DNA of 64,000 bases from Phaseolus vulgaris (lineage: Eukaryota > Streptophyta > Magnoliopsida > Fabales > Fabaceae). Of this stretch, positions 12,700 to 23,990 are shown piece after piece. The notes under the pieces are model-generated. The model was not told where the DNA came from. It saw nothing but the letters and a program-made list of their open reading frames with translations, and searched no databases. A program made the position numbers and the translations under genes. The stretch spans positions 15,293,503 to 15,357,502 of the forward strand of contig NC_023750.2 of assembly GCF_000499845.2 (NCBI RefSeq), read 5' to 3'. Position 1 is the stretch's first letter. Every line of letters begins with the position of its first letter.

Positions 12700-13805
12700 T
12701 GTTAGAATGTATGGCTTTAAACTAGAGGGGGGGGGGGGGAGGTGAATGGATTAAAGAGGGTTTTCGCAAACATTTAAACTTGATTAAGAAATCAGTTTGC
12801 CAAAACACAAAGCAAAAAGCACAGCACCAGAAAAACAATCAGTTGTTTTGCAGAAACAATCGGTTGTTTATACCAGATTACAAATATAAAATTGAAATTA
12901 AAGAGTTAAAGGATAGAGAGAATGCACACAGAGGTTTATACTGGTTCACTCTTAATCCAGAGCTACATCCAGTCTTCCCAGAAAACATTGGGGAATCCAC
13001 TAAGCAATCAACCCTATATCACTTACAACACAACCAAAGAAGTGACCTTGATCCCCTCAAGACACACACTTCCTTTGGTTCAACACAACACCACTAAGAA
13101 TGTTGATCTTGATCCCCTCAAGAACACACAACACTTCTCAACTATACACACAGAGTTTCTTTGAAAGTACAAAGGATTACACTTGTTACAGAACAAATAT
13201 GAAATCAATAGAAGATGAAAATCCTATCTCACACTTTTTTTTATCAATACAATCTCTAAGCAATCTCAATCTTTCAAAAGCTTAAAACTATTGAAAAACT
13301 CAAATCTGTTTTTCTGTATTAAAACAAAGTTGTTTGTTGCAAAATCTTAACAAACTATTAATTGCATTTAAAGATTGGTCAAAACATTAAAAATTGGAGC
13401 GTAAACAGTTGTAAAAACATTTAATGCTCAGTCAAAGCACAAAACATTTTTCTGTTATGGTCCCAAAACAAACAATCAGTTGTTTCCACGATTCAATCGG
13501 TTGTTTTGGTTTGACAGCAAGTCAACCATCAAAAACAGTTTACAATCTTTCTAAAAACACCTAAGTATTAAACAATCGGTTGTTTCGACAAAACAACAGG
13601 TTGTTTTTCACTTGGTTTTAAAAACACTTTTCAATTAAAAGGTTTGAGAATGCTTATATTTTGGATTCAATCAAGAGTGGATATATACAATTAATCTACC
13701 CCAGATCCTATCTAAAGACAGCTCAACAACATCAAGCACATCCTGCCTTTCATCAACCTTCAAAGGGTTTGGATTCTTCAAAGCTTGAACACACTTGTTT
13801 CAACA
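12700..13805 (-). repeat. Copia 3' LTR
   Basis: Begins TGTTAGAATGTATGG and ends GTTTCAACA, adjacent to the polypurine tract ATCTCCCCCTATTTG (minus-strand sense CAAATAGGGGGAGAT). Paired CAAYCRGTTG motifs lie at 12836/12857, 13473/13494 and 13573/13594, each exactly 21 bp apart. Confidence 0.85.
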
Positions 13806-14237
13806 ATCTCCCCCTATTTGATGAAGACAAATCCTTGATTACTTGTGTTGGATATGATTGAATCTGAAGCAGTACCTGCATAAACAGCATATATGCAATC
13901 CAATGCTTCTTACAGTAGCAAGTTAGATTTTCACACTTTGAAAGCAATTTCTAGACTAACAATCAGTTGTTTACTCGAAACAATCGGTTGTTTCTATCAG
14001 CAGAAGCAGAAACAAGTTTGATATCAGAGATTTCAGCATATTTAAACAGTTTCAGAGAAAGATTCACAAGAACCAATCAATTCTCCCCCTATTTGTCTTC
14101 ACAAATAGACTTTAACATGTATTAAAACAGATTTAGGAAAGATTATGAAGGTCAAGGATACCTAACTCATTTCTTAGAAAGAAGAACCTGTCTTTTGGTA
14201 ATGGTTTTGTGAAGATATCAGCTAACTGCAGTTTAGT

Positions 14238-15204
14238 CTAAACAAACTTCACTTCACAGTCCTCATTGCTTACATGATCTCTGATGAAATGATGACGTAT
14301 CTCAATATGCTTAGTCCTTGAGTGCTGAATCTGATTTTTGGTAAGATTGATGGCACTTGTGTTATCACACACAAAGGAACCTTGCTGATTTGCAATCCAA
14401 AGTCTGCAAGTTGTTGTTTGAGCCACAAAATCTGTGCACAACAGCTTCCAGCAGCTATGTACTCAACCTCAACAGTAGAGAGAGCTACACATGCTTGTTT
14501 CTTGCTATGCCATAAGATAAGGCTTGAACCAAGAAGGTGGCAAGTGCCACTTGTGCTCTTCCTATCTAACTTGCAACCTGCAAAGTCAGAATCTGAATAA
14601 CCAATTAAATGAATGGGAGAGTGAGAAGGATACCATAACCCAACAGTTGATGTTCCTTTGAGATATTTCAGAATTCTTTTTGCAGCTTTGAAGTGTGACT
14701 CCTTAGGATTTGCTTGATATCTTGCACAAAGACACACCGCAAACATAATGTCCGGTCTACTTGCTGTTAGATATAACAAAGAGCTAATCAAACCTCTGTA
14801 TTTGGTTTGATCTACCCCTTTTCCAGCAGCATCTACATCCATGTAGCAGCTTGATGGCATAGGAGTGCTTGCTTCTTTGCAACTCTCCATTTCAAATTTC
14901 TTGAGAATCTCTTTACAATACTTTGATTGGCATAGAAAGATATCATCCTTTGTTTGCTTAACCTGCAATCCAAGAAAGAAAGACAATTCTCCCATCATAG
15001 ACATTTCAAACTCACCTTTCATAGCAACCACAAATTCTTCACACAAACTATCTTGTGTAGCACCAAAGATGATGTCATCAACATAGATTTGCACAAGGAT
15101 AATTTCAGAATTTGACTTTTTGATGAAGAGAGTCTTGTCAATCATTCCTATTTCATAGCCATGAGACAGCAGAAAGTTGTTAAGCCTCTCATACCATTTC
15201 AACA
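14238..15204 (-). pseudogene. Copia reverse transcriptase / RNase H fragment
   Basis: From the junction at 15204 downwards the frame reads YERLNNFLLSHG, then the catalytic YVDDIIFG, SMMGELSFFLGLQV, SRPDIMFAV, and the RNase H segments GYSDSDFAG and ALSTVEVEYIAAG. It is closely similar to the copy at 50280-51515. A second frame covers the tail at 14238-14441 (NTSAINLTKNQIQHSRTKH). The N-terminal part of the reverse transcriptase is missing, so it is non-functional. Confidence 0.9.
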
Positions 15205-15700
15205 TCCATCTTTCACCACCTTTTACAAGTTTCCCTCGTAATCTAAAAGGACAATCACATTTTTTACTTTCACTCCCAGTCACTTGTAAGTCATTATTAT
15301 ATCGCCTGTATTTACCTCCTCTATCATAATCCAATAATATGTACGTCTTCTTTCCGCGTTGTCTATTTGAAATATTTTACCTCGATATAACAATAACAAA
15401 GCCAAAATCATACACAACTTTTCTGGCCCACCTCAAAAGCTCATCTACAAAAAGTTGTCACAACTTGATATTTAATTTACTAAATAATACACAATCTAAA
15501 CATATTTTTCAACCTTCACCTTTACCACATATGTGGTAAGCAAATCACTATATTCATGTGGCTTGCATTCATTGTCTAATAATGCTTTACAAGATATTGA
15601 TGGCTCAATATCAACATCATCTAGTCCCTCCCACACATCAAGTTCATCATATAACCCTGGGTAAAACCCTACGATATTCTCCATACTCCTACAAAATAAC
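15205..15700 (-). pseudogene. MULE/FAR1-type transposase N-terminal fragment, joined to Copia
   Basis: Upstream of the Copia breakpoint the same minus-strand frame reads KTYILLDYDRGGKYR, then GSESKKCDCPFRLRG and GGERWMLK. This is the FAR1-type zinc-binding N-terminal domain of plant Mutator-like transposases. It runs without a stop into the Copia reverse transcriptase, giving one 354-codon chimeric frame (15334-14270). A further frame at 15496-15759 (YPGLYDELDVWEGLDD) may be its upstream part. No MULE catalytic domain is present. A domesticated FAR1 gene is the alternative, but the truncation and context make that unlikely. Confidence 0.6.
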
Positions 15701-15749
15701 ATGTTACCTAACAGAAAATTCCAACAAAATATTAAAAAGTTGTTTCCTA

Positions 15750-16130
15750 GAATATGCATTTTGGAAGAGAAAAAACCATTATGGAATACCTTTTATGGAA
15801 TACATATTTTGCCTTCCAGATTTGGCCTTTTTGGAAGTCAAAATACGTGTTTCGAAAAAGGTATTATGGAATATTTTTTTCTCTCTTATGGAATCCCTAT
15901 TCTGAAAAACAATTTTGCAGTATGGAGTACCATTTTGGAATTAACTTTTTCACTTTTAGAAACCCCATTTCATAAATTTTTTTTGCTTCCAGAAATCTCA
16001 TTCTGAAAAAAAAAACTTTCCATTTCATAGCATCTCATTTCAGAATGTGTTAGAGATTTCCAATTCTGAAATTCATTCTCCCATTCTGAAATACCAATTT
16101 CGAAACTCATCCCCAGAACCCAATTTCTGA
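15750..16130. repeat. Degenerate short-unit repeat around TTCTGAAAT / TATGGAAT
   Basis: Roughly twenty loose copies of a word resembling CCATTYTGRAAT follow each other every 13-25 bp, for example attatggaatacc, ccattttggaatt, cattctgaaaaa, and cccattctgaaat. The spacing is irregular and the units are diverged. Position next to the MULE fragment suggests it may belong to that transposon's terminal region, which is inference. Confidence 0.5.
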
Positions 16131-16634
16131 AAACACCCACGTCACCATATCCAATCCAAAACAGTACAACACTCCTCATTCTTTTACCGCAAACCACCAA
16201 TGAAACTTTCTCAACACAGCAACAACTCCATTGAACCTCCATCAACAACCTTTGCTGCAGTAATGTCCACGATCTCACCTACAACCCACACATTACCATG
16301 GAAACTGTATTGTGAAATAAAAGGATAATTTTGAAATTTTGAAAATTTATGGGGGTGCAGGAATAAGAAGATGGGTACAGGAAGAAACACCCAAAAATTA
16401 AAATAGTGTTGTGTTGTGTGACATATTCCTTTAGATTAGGTGCGCTAAAATTTGAATCTACCAAATTTAAAAATTGAATCTAAAAATCACGAGAAATCAA
16501 CTTTCGTGAGATTGTATTTAATCCTTTTTCTTTAAATTACACAACTTAATTCAGTTCACAATTTAAAGTCGAAAATTAACTCTAACGAAACTCAATAGTA
16601 TATTATATTTATTTATTTATATTTATTACCTTCA
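16131..16634. other. Unannotated sequence before solo LTR A
   Basis: AT-rich with no gene or repeat boundary recognised. The block 16140-16320 is less AT-rich and encodes only short uninformative frames. Confidence 0.35.
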
Positions 16635-16639
16635 AGTTA

Positions 16640-17337
16640 TGATGGATTTCCTATGAGCTCTTCTTGGATGTTTGTGGAAGATGGTGCGGAAGCTTAATGG
16701 AAGAGATGAACAAGGTCCTCCTAAGAGGTGTGGTGACCTTGAAGGTGCATGAAGAGTGTGAAAATGGGGAGGTTCGGCCAGCCCCTTTGAAGGTGGTGAA
16801 ATGAAGATTAAAACCTAGAAGCTAGGCAAGGAGTAATGTATGACACTAAATTGGCAGCATAACAATACTCTATTCAATCTTAAAAATACAAGGTGTAGGC
16901 TCCTCCTTTTATAGGCTAAGGAGGACCATAATGCAACCCTAATGCTAATCAAAATGAAATGCAAATTACATCACATGGAGCACATGGCCGGCCATGTGAA
17001 GAAACATTCTAGAACGTGAGCAAATCTAGGGTAAATCACATGGAAACAAGTTTATGCTATTTACACTACACTTAATACTAAGATGCCCTTAATGGGCCTT
17101 CATGTAGCATATACATGTTGCTTTCTCTCCCATCCGAGGCTTTACCCAAGGCTCCCATTCGTAGCTTGGTCATGGACCTAGTAAGAGGTCCTAGACGCTC
17201 TCCACCTTATGCTAGACGCTCTTCACTTTGGCCTAGACGCTCCTTCCTTTGGCCTAGACGCTCTTGGTTTGGCTTTGGATGCTCACGTCTTGGCTCTTGT
17301 CTTTTTATATGAGGTTGTGCTTGGCCCTCTTCCATCA
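16640..17337 (-). mobile_element. Solo LTR, Gypsy family A
   Basis: Begins TGATGGATTTCCTATG and ends CCCTCTTCCATCA, the same ends as the LTRs of the complete Gypsy A element at 42205-47889. It is flanked by the perfect 5-bp duplication AGTTA at 16635-16639 and 17338-17342. The first 160 bp are nearly identical to the complete copy while the middle differs. No internal sequence remains, so LTR-LTR recombination removed it. Confidence 0.93.
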
Positions 17338-17342
17338 AGTTA

Positions 17343-17742
17343 TATTTATTTTCTAAATAGTAAATTTTATTTTTTATAATTGACTTGTTAATTGAATTTT
17401 ACCGTATTATATATATAAATGTAAATATTTTCATTTATTAAATTTTTTAATATATTATTTTTGTTGACTTTTTAATATAACTGTGTAGACTTTTTAATTA
17501 ATATAATCTAGAATTGATTAACTTTTATTATGAATACGTTTGAAAAGATATTACATATTAGATGCAGTTCATCTAGACTAAAAAAAAAATAATTTCACAT
17601 TAATATTAAAAATAGATTAACATTAGTTTCAAAAAATTTAATTAAATTTTTTTCTAATATGTCTTTCATTAAAATTTGAAAATTCAATATATGTTGAAGA
17701 TCTCACAATGACTAGAAATGAAAACATCATTTTATAATATAT
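17343..17742. other. AT-rich target region of the LINE
   Basis: AT-rich DNA with no supported feature. It ends in the 17-bp target site of the LINE that follows. Confidence 0.4.
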
Positions 17743-17759
17743 AAGTAAATACTTACTTT

Positions 17760-20326
17760 TTCTGGGGAGGAGAATAAAATGTTGGTTGAAAATATATCTG
17801 AAGAAGAAGTTAAATTTGTTGTATGGAGTTGTGAAAGTTCGAAGAGCCCTAGTTCTGACGGATTTAACTTCGGCTTTTTAAAGTTCTGTTGGGAGATTTT
17901 AAAAGAGGATGTTCTGAAGGCTGTGAACGAGTTTGCAGATAGAGGCAGTTGGCCCAGAGGGTCAAATGCGTCTTTCATCTGTTTGGTGCCCAAGGTTGAC
18001 AACCCGCAACAGCTAAGTGACTTCAAACCTATCTCTCTGGTAGGTTGTTTATATAAAATCATCTCAAAGGTTTTGTCTCTTAGACTGAAGAAGGTGATGA
18101 CTAAGCTGATTGATATTAGGCAATCTGTTTTCCTGGAAGGAAGGGGCCTATTGGATAGTGTCCTCGTAGCTAATGAGGTTTTAAAGGAGGTGAAGTGGAG
18201 GAAGAAGAGTTGTGTTTACTTTAAAGTAGACTACGAAAAGGCGTATGACTTTGTAAGTTGGGATTTTTTATATTATATGCTTGGAAGGTTAGGTTTCTAC
18301 TAAAAATGGATCAGATAGATTAAATCATGTTTGGAATCTTCCTCTGTGTCAGTGCTTGTAAATGGGAGCCCTACTTCGGAGTTTTACCCTAAGAGGGGGT
18401 TACATTAAGGCGACCCTCTCGCGCCTTTTTTGTTTCTTATTGTGGCAGAAGGTTTGGTAGGTGTTGTAAGGAAAGCTGTAGAGAAGAATTTGGTGGAGAG
18501 TCTGGAGGTTGGGGTACAAAAGGTTAAGGTAAATATGCTTCAATATGCGGATGATACTTTGTTTCTTTGTGAAGCTAACTTTAAATTTTTTTGCAATTTG
18601 AAAGTCATTCTACACTGTTTTGAATTAGCCTCTGCTTTGAAGGTCAATTTTTTGAAGAGTAGAATTGGAGGGGTGGGGGTTGACCACATTGTGACTCAGT
18701 AGTTTGCTGCTATCGTTAATTGCGAAGTCATGAAAACCCCTTTTAAGTACTTGGGGTTTCTTGTGGGGGGGAGCCACAAGCGAGTTTCGTTTTGGGACGT
18801 AGTGTTGGAAAAAGTTAAGAGTAGGTTGGGAAAATGGAGAGGTAGATTTCTTTTGTTGGCCGGGAGAGTTTGTCTCATTAAGTCGGTTCTCTCTGTTATC
18901 CCGTTTTTTTATTTATCTATGTATATGTTTCCTTCTGCTGTGCTAAAGGAGATTGAAAAAATTCAAAGAAAGTTTTTGTGGGGTTGAGGTTCAGATGGAA
19001 GGAAAATAGCGTGGGTTTCGTGGAAAAAGGCTTGTGAGCCTAGAGAAGTTGGCAGTCTTGGTATTTTGAACTTAAGGCTTTTCAATGTGGCTCTATTGGG
19101 AAAGTGGACTTGGCGTCTGGAGACTGAGAATGGTGGTTTGTGGAAGGAAATTCTTGACTCTAAATAAGGAGGTTGGAGAATCTTGCAAGATCAAAGGAGT
19201 AATGCTAAGGACTCCATCTGGTGGAGGGATTTGAAGGGGGTTTGGGGGATGGAGGAATGGGATAGAACCTTTGAGAATTTTTGTGAGTGGAAAGTGGGAA
19301 ACGGGAAGTATATCTTGTTTTGGAAAGATGTTTGGGCGGGCAACGAAGATTTGAAAAGTAAATTCCCAAGACTGTATTCCTTATGTGGTAATAAAGAAGG
19401 TAATCTAGAGTCTTGTGGGGAGTGAGTTAACGATAGTTGGGAGTGGAAGTTAGTCTGGAGAAGAGGTCTTTTTTAGTGGGAAAATAGTTAGGAAGCCCAG
19501 TTGTTACAAGAGGTGCATGGAAAGGCCTCGGTCTTGAGTATTGAAGATAGCCGGGTTTGGAAGGTAGGTAAGGATAGTGGGTTTTCGGTAAAGTCTGCCT
19601 ATGCTAAATTAAGAGGCCCCTTTGAGGGAGAGAGTCTGTTTGTATCCCTTTGGAAGTCTTATGCTTTGCCTACAACCCAGTTTTCTGCTTGGAGGGTGTT
19701 GTCTAATTCGGTTGCTACAAAAGTTAATTTGGAAAGGCGTGGGGTTTCGGTTGATAGCAACCTCTGTAGCTTTTGCAGGATGGAAGTGAAGTCGACAAAT
19801 CATTTGTTTTTTTATTGCAGGATTGCTGGACTTGTTTGGAAACAGTGTTTTACATGGTTGGGGACTACGTCCGTTGATCATGTTGATCCAGTTTCCCACT
19901 TATTGCAGTTTAATGTGTTAAATGCATCTGCCCAGGTTAAAGTTGTTTGGAGTAGCATCTGGATTGCAGTAGTAAATGAAATCTGGAAGCACAGGAATAA
20001 GCATATTTTCCAAGGTGGAGTGATAGATCATTCAGAAATGTTTACCTTGGCTCAATTAAAGGTTTGGTCTTGGGTAACATCTAAATCTGTTTATGCTTGT
20101 TTTACTTATTATGAGTGGTGCATTGATCCTATGGCTTGTATGTTTTCAATTAAGTGAGCTTATGCAAGGTTTATTCCTTTGACTGGGGTGTTCTTTTGTT
20201 TTAAGGTTATAAGGATTAGGTAGGTTAGAAGGGGTTTTGAGGAACTGTTGTGCTATGATTATGTATAAGGGTTGAGCCACCCCTAAAGTGGTTCATATTA
20301 ATTTATTTTTTCTTGTCGATAAAAAA
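17760..20326 (+). mobile_element. L1-type LINE, 5'-truncated, with poly-A tail and 17-bp TSD
   Basis: Flanked by the perfect duplication AAGTAAATACTTACTTT at 17743-17759 and 20327-20343, with a short A-tail just before the second copy. The body is the C-terminal two-thirds of ORF2. It has reverse transcriptase (SSDGFNFGFLKFCWE, FKPISLVGCLYKIISK, YADDTLFLCEA at about 18543), then the RVT zinc-finger region (SNLCSFCRMEVKSTNHLFFYC, about 19756-19820). All blocks from 17779 to 20157 sit in one frame, interrupted by stop codons but, as far as I can read, by no frameshift. Several stops fit C-to-T or G-to-A changes (for example CAA to TAA near 18405, TGG to TGA near 18985). Endonuclease is absent owing to 5' truncation. 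Confidence 0.95.
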
Positions 20327-20343
20327 AAGTAAATACTTACTTT

Positions 20344-21680
20344 ATAAGCAAGATATGATGCTTTCTTTAAACTAAAATAATCTCAAATATAATTTTACAA
20401 TTCATAATATAAATTTATATTATATTATACATTATACAATCCCAAATACAAAAATAAAATTTTGTATTTTAATTTATATAATTCAAAATGCACAAAATCA
20501 TAAATGTTAATTTTCGGATTCTGGAATCTATAAAGTCTTCAAATTCTATAGTTCAAAACTAAACAAAATATGTCCATAAAAAAGAGTGATTTTGGTATCT
20601 TTTGAAATATAAGGGTAGAAAACTAAAATATTACTTTGGATCTTCCTTCTTTTAGCCCATTGTCACTGTTGCCAACTTATAGTCTATCACAATTTTTGTT
20701 TTAAAATATTTTTTTAATTGGAAATTGTAAGGATTTAGAAAATAACCTTAGAGTAGAAGTGATAGATTTTAAATGGTACATAAATATTTTATTATTAAAA
20801 TGAAAAAAAAATAAAAATAGAAGATTTCGTTATTCAGATTTCATCTTAAAAGAACTATCATTTCTCTAAAACTTCTCTTTTTCTTTGTTCTCCTCATTTA
20901 TCAGATTGACAATCATAGTCCATCATTGGACTCCTGGAAGCAAAGACGACAAGATTGTCTGATCAGAATATATAATATAGTAAGTTCATTTTTGCTCTTC
21001 TCTTTGAGACACAATTTGAATTTGTTAGGTTGGTCTCTGTTTAGGTCCTTGCATGTGGTGCTTTCATCTTCAAGATTAGTTCCTGTTCGCTCAGAGTCCT
21101 AGTGATATAGTTAGAATTTTTTTTATCAAAACTATGTGGTGCAGGTTATGTTGTCCTTGGGTCTTATTGAAGTTGGAACTCTTAATGAGCATCTGCTCCA
21201 GCTTAGGTAAGGGAGACTAGTTTAAGTTTTTCATATAACCCTAGGCTTGAAGATCTAGATGTGGGGGTAACGTAGTCACTAGTTACAATTTTCTTGCAGG
21301 ATTGTTTGTTTTGAGTAAAGTAGATGATTTTGTGAATTATGTATAGTATATGTTGTTTTTATGAGAATAAGTGTTGAATATGTTGTCTTTGGGATGAAAA
21401 GTGTTGAATTGTTAATATGAATGAGTGAATTGTATTATGATATAATTGATGTGTAAGAGATTCTAATTATTAGTTGGTTGATTATGGTGAATGATTTTAA
21501 TTTAGAAATGTTGGATATATATGGTATTATAGATTTAAAGAGTAGCTATATTAGAGTAATTATCCAACTATAGCAGAGATTATTACTTTGGTTTGGTATG
21601 TTTGATAACATAACATTTGAATGTAAATTTTTTGGTGAAAATAAAAAATATAGCAAATATTAGAAACTGTTTTCTACATA
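20344..21680. other. AT-rich intergenic sequence
   Basis: No gene recognised. The section 20860-21300 is more complex and pyrimidine-rich at its start, and could be part of a transposon leader or an untranslated exon, but no open frame or terminus supports a call. Confidence 0.35.
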
Positions 21681-21980
21681 TCTCGCTCAGGCGAGATAAT
21701 TCTTGCTCAGACGAGATAATTCTCACTCAGGCAAGATAATTCTCACTCAAACGAGAATACAGTAAAAAATGGGGTGCTCTTGGGTTCATTTTCGCTCAAG
21801 CGAGAAGGAATTTCGCTCAGTCGAGACCCATTTTCGCTTGAGCAAAATAGGGTGAATATTGGGGTGCACTCGAGTTTAATCTTGTTCAAGAAAGAGTATT
21901 TTCGTTTGAGCGAGGCGCATTCTCGCTCGAGCGAGATGCATTCTCACTCAACTGAGATTTTTTTTGCTTAAGTTAGAGTA
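21681..21980. repeat. Minisatellite of near-palindromic TCTCGCTCRRGCGAGA units in 20-bp phase
   Basis: Four tandem 20-bp units run 21681-21760 (TCTCGCTCAGGCGAGATAAT and variants). A 30-bp spacer (agtaaaaaatggggtgctct, continuing to 21790) follows, then three 20-bp units (21791-21850). A second 30-bp spacer with the same core (tattggggtgca) covers 21851-21880, and five more units reach 21980. The unit at 21921-21936 is a perfect 16-bp palindrome, TCTCGCTCGAGCGAGA. Two levels of order are visible: 20-bp units and 30-bp spacers. It lies in otherwise unexplained sequence, possibly a retroelement. Confidence 0.85.
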
Positions 21981-23025
21981 AAAAAACTTATTTTTTTTTT
22001 ATTTTTAAAAGGTTGGGTTATTCATGTTCTGTTGTTTTTAATGTTATTTGAATGAAATTTTATTTTATATATATATATATATATATTTCTAATTGAAAAT
22101 TTTCTTTAATAGGATGTTTATGTGATTTGTTGGATAAATTTTTGGTGTGTTTTGAATTTCTAAGCTTTGACATGATTTAATGGTGTGAATTTAAATATTG
22201 TGAGATGTGAATTATGAATCATAATCAAGAGGTAGTATTTTCAGGAAATAAAATACCATATTGAGATTGTTTAAGATGTGCATTGATTAGGGATTTGTTT
22301 ATAAGGATGTATTCTAATTCTCCTGATATATTGGAATCACATAGATGAGGATTATCTGGTGTTGAGAGTCGAAAGAGGTTCATATGGTTTTTTCTGCGAT
22401 TTGAAAAATAATTTGGTCTTTCAAGTCATATGAATTAACCATGTCATACTAGTTGATATGATATTGAGATTATTATGCGCATAATTGTGTGGATTCAGAG
22501 TGAGGTTTATAGGTAATAATTTTATATGTGAGATTTTTAGGGATATTAGATAAATTTTTAAAATCAGTAAATTTAGTGGATTTCACAACTTATTTAATGA
22601 CCATCTCTTATGATTTTATAATTTTTTGATAAATTTTAACCAATTAAGAACAATGTGTTAAAATGGTGTGCTTCTAGCACTGTGTTAGTAATGTCATGGA
22701 GGTAGTTGTGTCAACCGTCATGAGATAATGAGAAGTGTGTGGTAAAAAATGGTACATTATACTATGGAAGTCACAATTGTAAATACAGGACTGGCCTAAT
22801 TTCTTTCTCATTTTCATATTGTACATGTGTAGGCTGAGGGACCCAGATAGTACTTGTGACTGGATATTCAATTGTTGACGTATCGATGATCTCAAAATTC
22901 CTTCAAGCCTCCTTCCTTCAATGTTGATGCTCGGTCGAGCGGGGTACCTACAAATTGCACTCTGACGCTCAAGTCAGTGTTCTAGTTTAGGTGTATTCTA
23001 GCATAATGTAAAAACGTACCTTACT
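21981..23025. other. Unassigned, probably retroelement-derived sequence
   Basis: Contains an (AT)10 run at 22067-22086 and non-coding sequence whose texture resembles plant LTR retrotransposon untranslated regions. No coding domain, LTR ends or TSD could be assigned. It ends at the target site of the solo LTR B. Confidence 0.3.
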
Positions 23026-23030
23026 CCTTC

Positions 23031-23985
23031 TGATACAAACCAAGACAACAAGAAGATGATCAAGGATGCACACTATGAAAGGTCATCTCAACATTCAAGT
23101 GAAGACCTTACCAGAGGGAGAAATGGACAAAGACTAGAGCATCTCAAGTTCTTCCTGCTGGTCTACTTAAGAATAAAACATGTTGTAAATAATTTGGGTT
23201 CACTTTAGGAGTCCAAATAGCAAAGATAGGCTAGAAGAATGTGCCTTTAGCATAATAGGGGGTGTGGGTAGCATTTTAGCTTGTTTCTAGCCCTTTTGGA
23301 AGGCATTTTGACCTAGTTTCTAGAAGGACAAGCCTAGGATGCGGATTTGACTTAGTCAAACCCTAAGGTTGCCCATTTTTTCCCTTTTCCTATCCTACCC
23401 ATTTAGCTTGTTCTCTAAGGCTCCTTGACCTATAAATAGGAGGCCTACCTGGTATATTTTACAAGTTGAAATTAATAGAAGAAGAGTTACTTTGCACAAT
23501 TGTGTAAGGTGTTAGTGAGGTTTGAATTCCTCTTAGAATTTAGGTCTTATCTTGTGAGTATTGAGAGCTCTCAAGTGGTAGCTATCATCACTTATCTTGG
23601 AGGCCAATCACACTCCAAGTGGCGTGCTCCATTTCTCAAATCCATCACATAAGCTTTCTCATTCCTTCGTTTATTCTTCCATTGTCATTCCATTATTACT
23701 CTTTGTATCATGTTCTTGTTTGGTTTCCCTTGTTTCCATTCGAAAATTCTATTTGGTTTCCTTTCCTTGTTCTTTAATTCCGAACATTCTAGCATCATTC
23801 TCATCTTATAATTGTCTTTTCCTTTTCCTTTTGTGAAGTGGACCTTCACACTTACTTAACCACTTGGTTAAGTTCGTGTCCAGTGGGGATCTTCTTAGAG
23901 TTCTCACCATATTCTTGTTTAAAAAACTCAATTTAAGTAAAGTGTCACACCATAAAATGAACAATCCTAAAATCAACTCACATCA
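23031..23985 (+). mobile_element. Solo LTR, family B
   Basis: Begins TGATACAAACC and ends CAACTCACATCA, flanked by the perfect duplication CCTTC at 23026-23030 and 23986-23990. A TATA box (CCTATAAATAGG) lies near 23431, giving plus orientation. It is homologous along its length to the two LTRs at 39706 and 40520-48435, sharing the segment around TCTTATCTTGTGAGT and CAAGTGGC. No internal sequence remains. Confidence 0.93.
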
Positions 23986-23990
23986 CCTTC

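Larger units (their letters stand above)
12700..15204 (-). mobile_element. Copia element truncated in reverse transcriptase (3' half only)
   Basis: Minus-strand element of the same family as 48816-56757. Its 3' LTR is 12700-13805, the polypurine tract follows at 13806, then RNase H and reverse transcriptase up to about 15204. There the similarity ends abruptly in the middle of the QAPRQWYERL region and a different sequence begins. The 5' half (gag, protease, integrase, 5' LTR) is absent. A run of 13 G at 12727 replaces six G in the other copies. Confidence 0.85.

Noticed and set aside
21681..21980. CRISPR-like array
   Set aside because: Units are palindromic and contiguous without unique spacers, in plant nuclear DNA with no cas genes.
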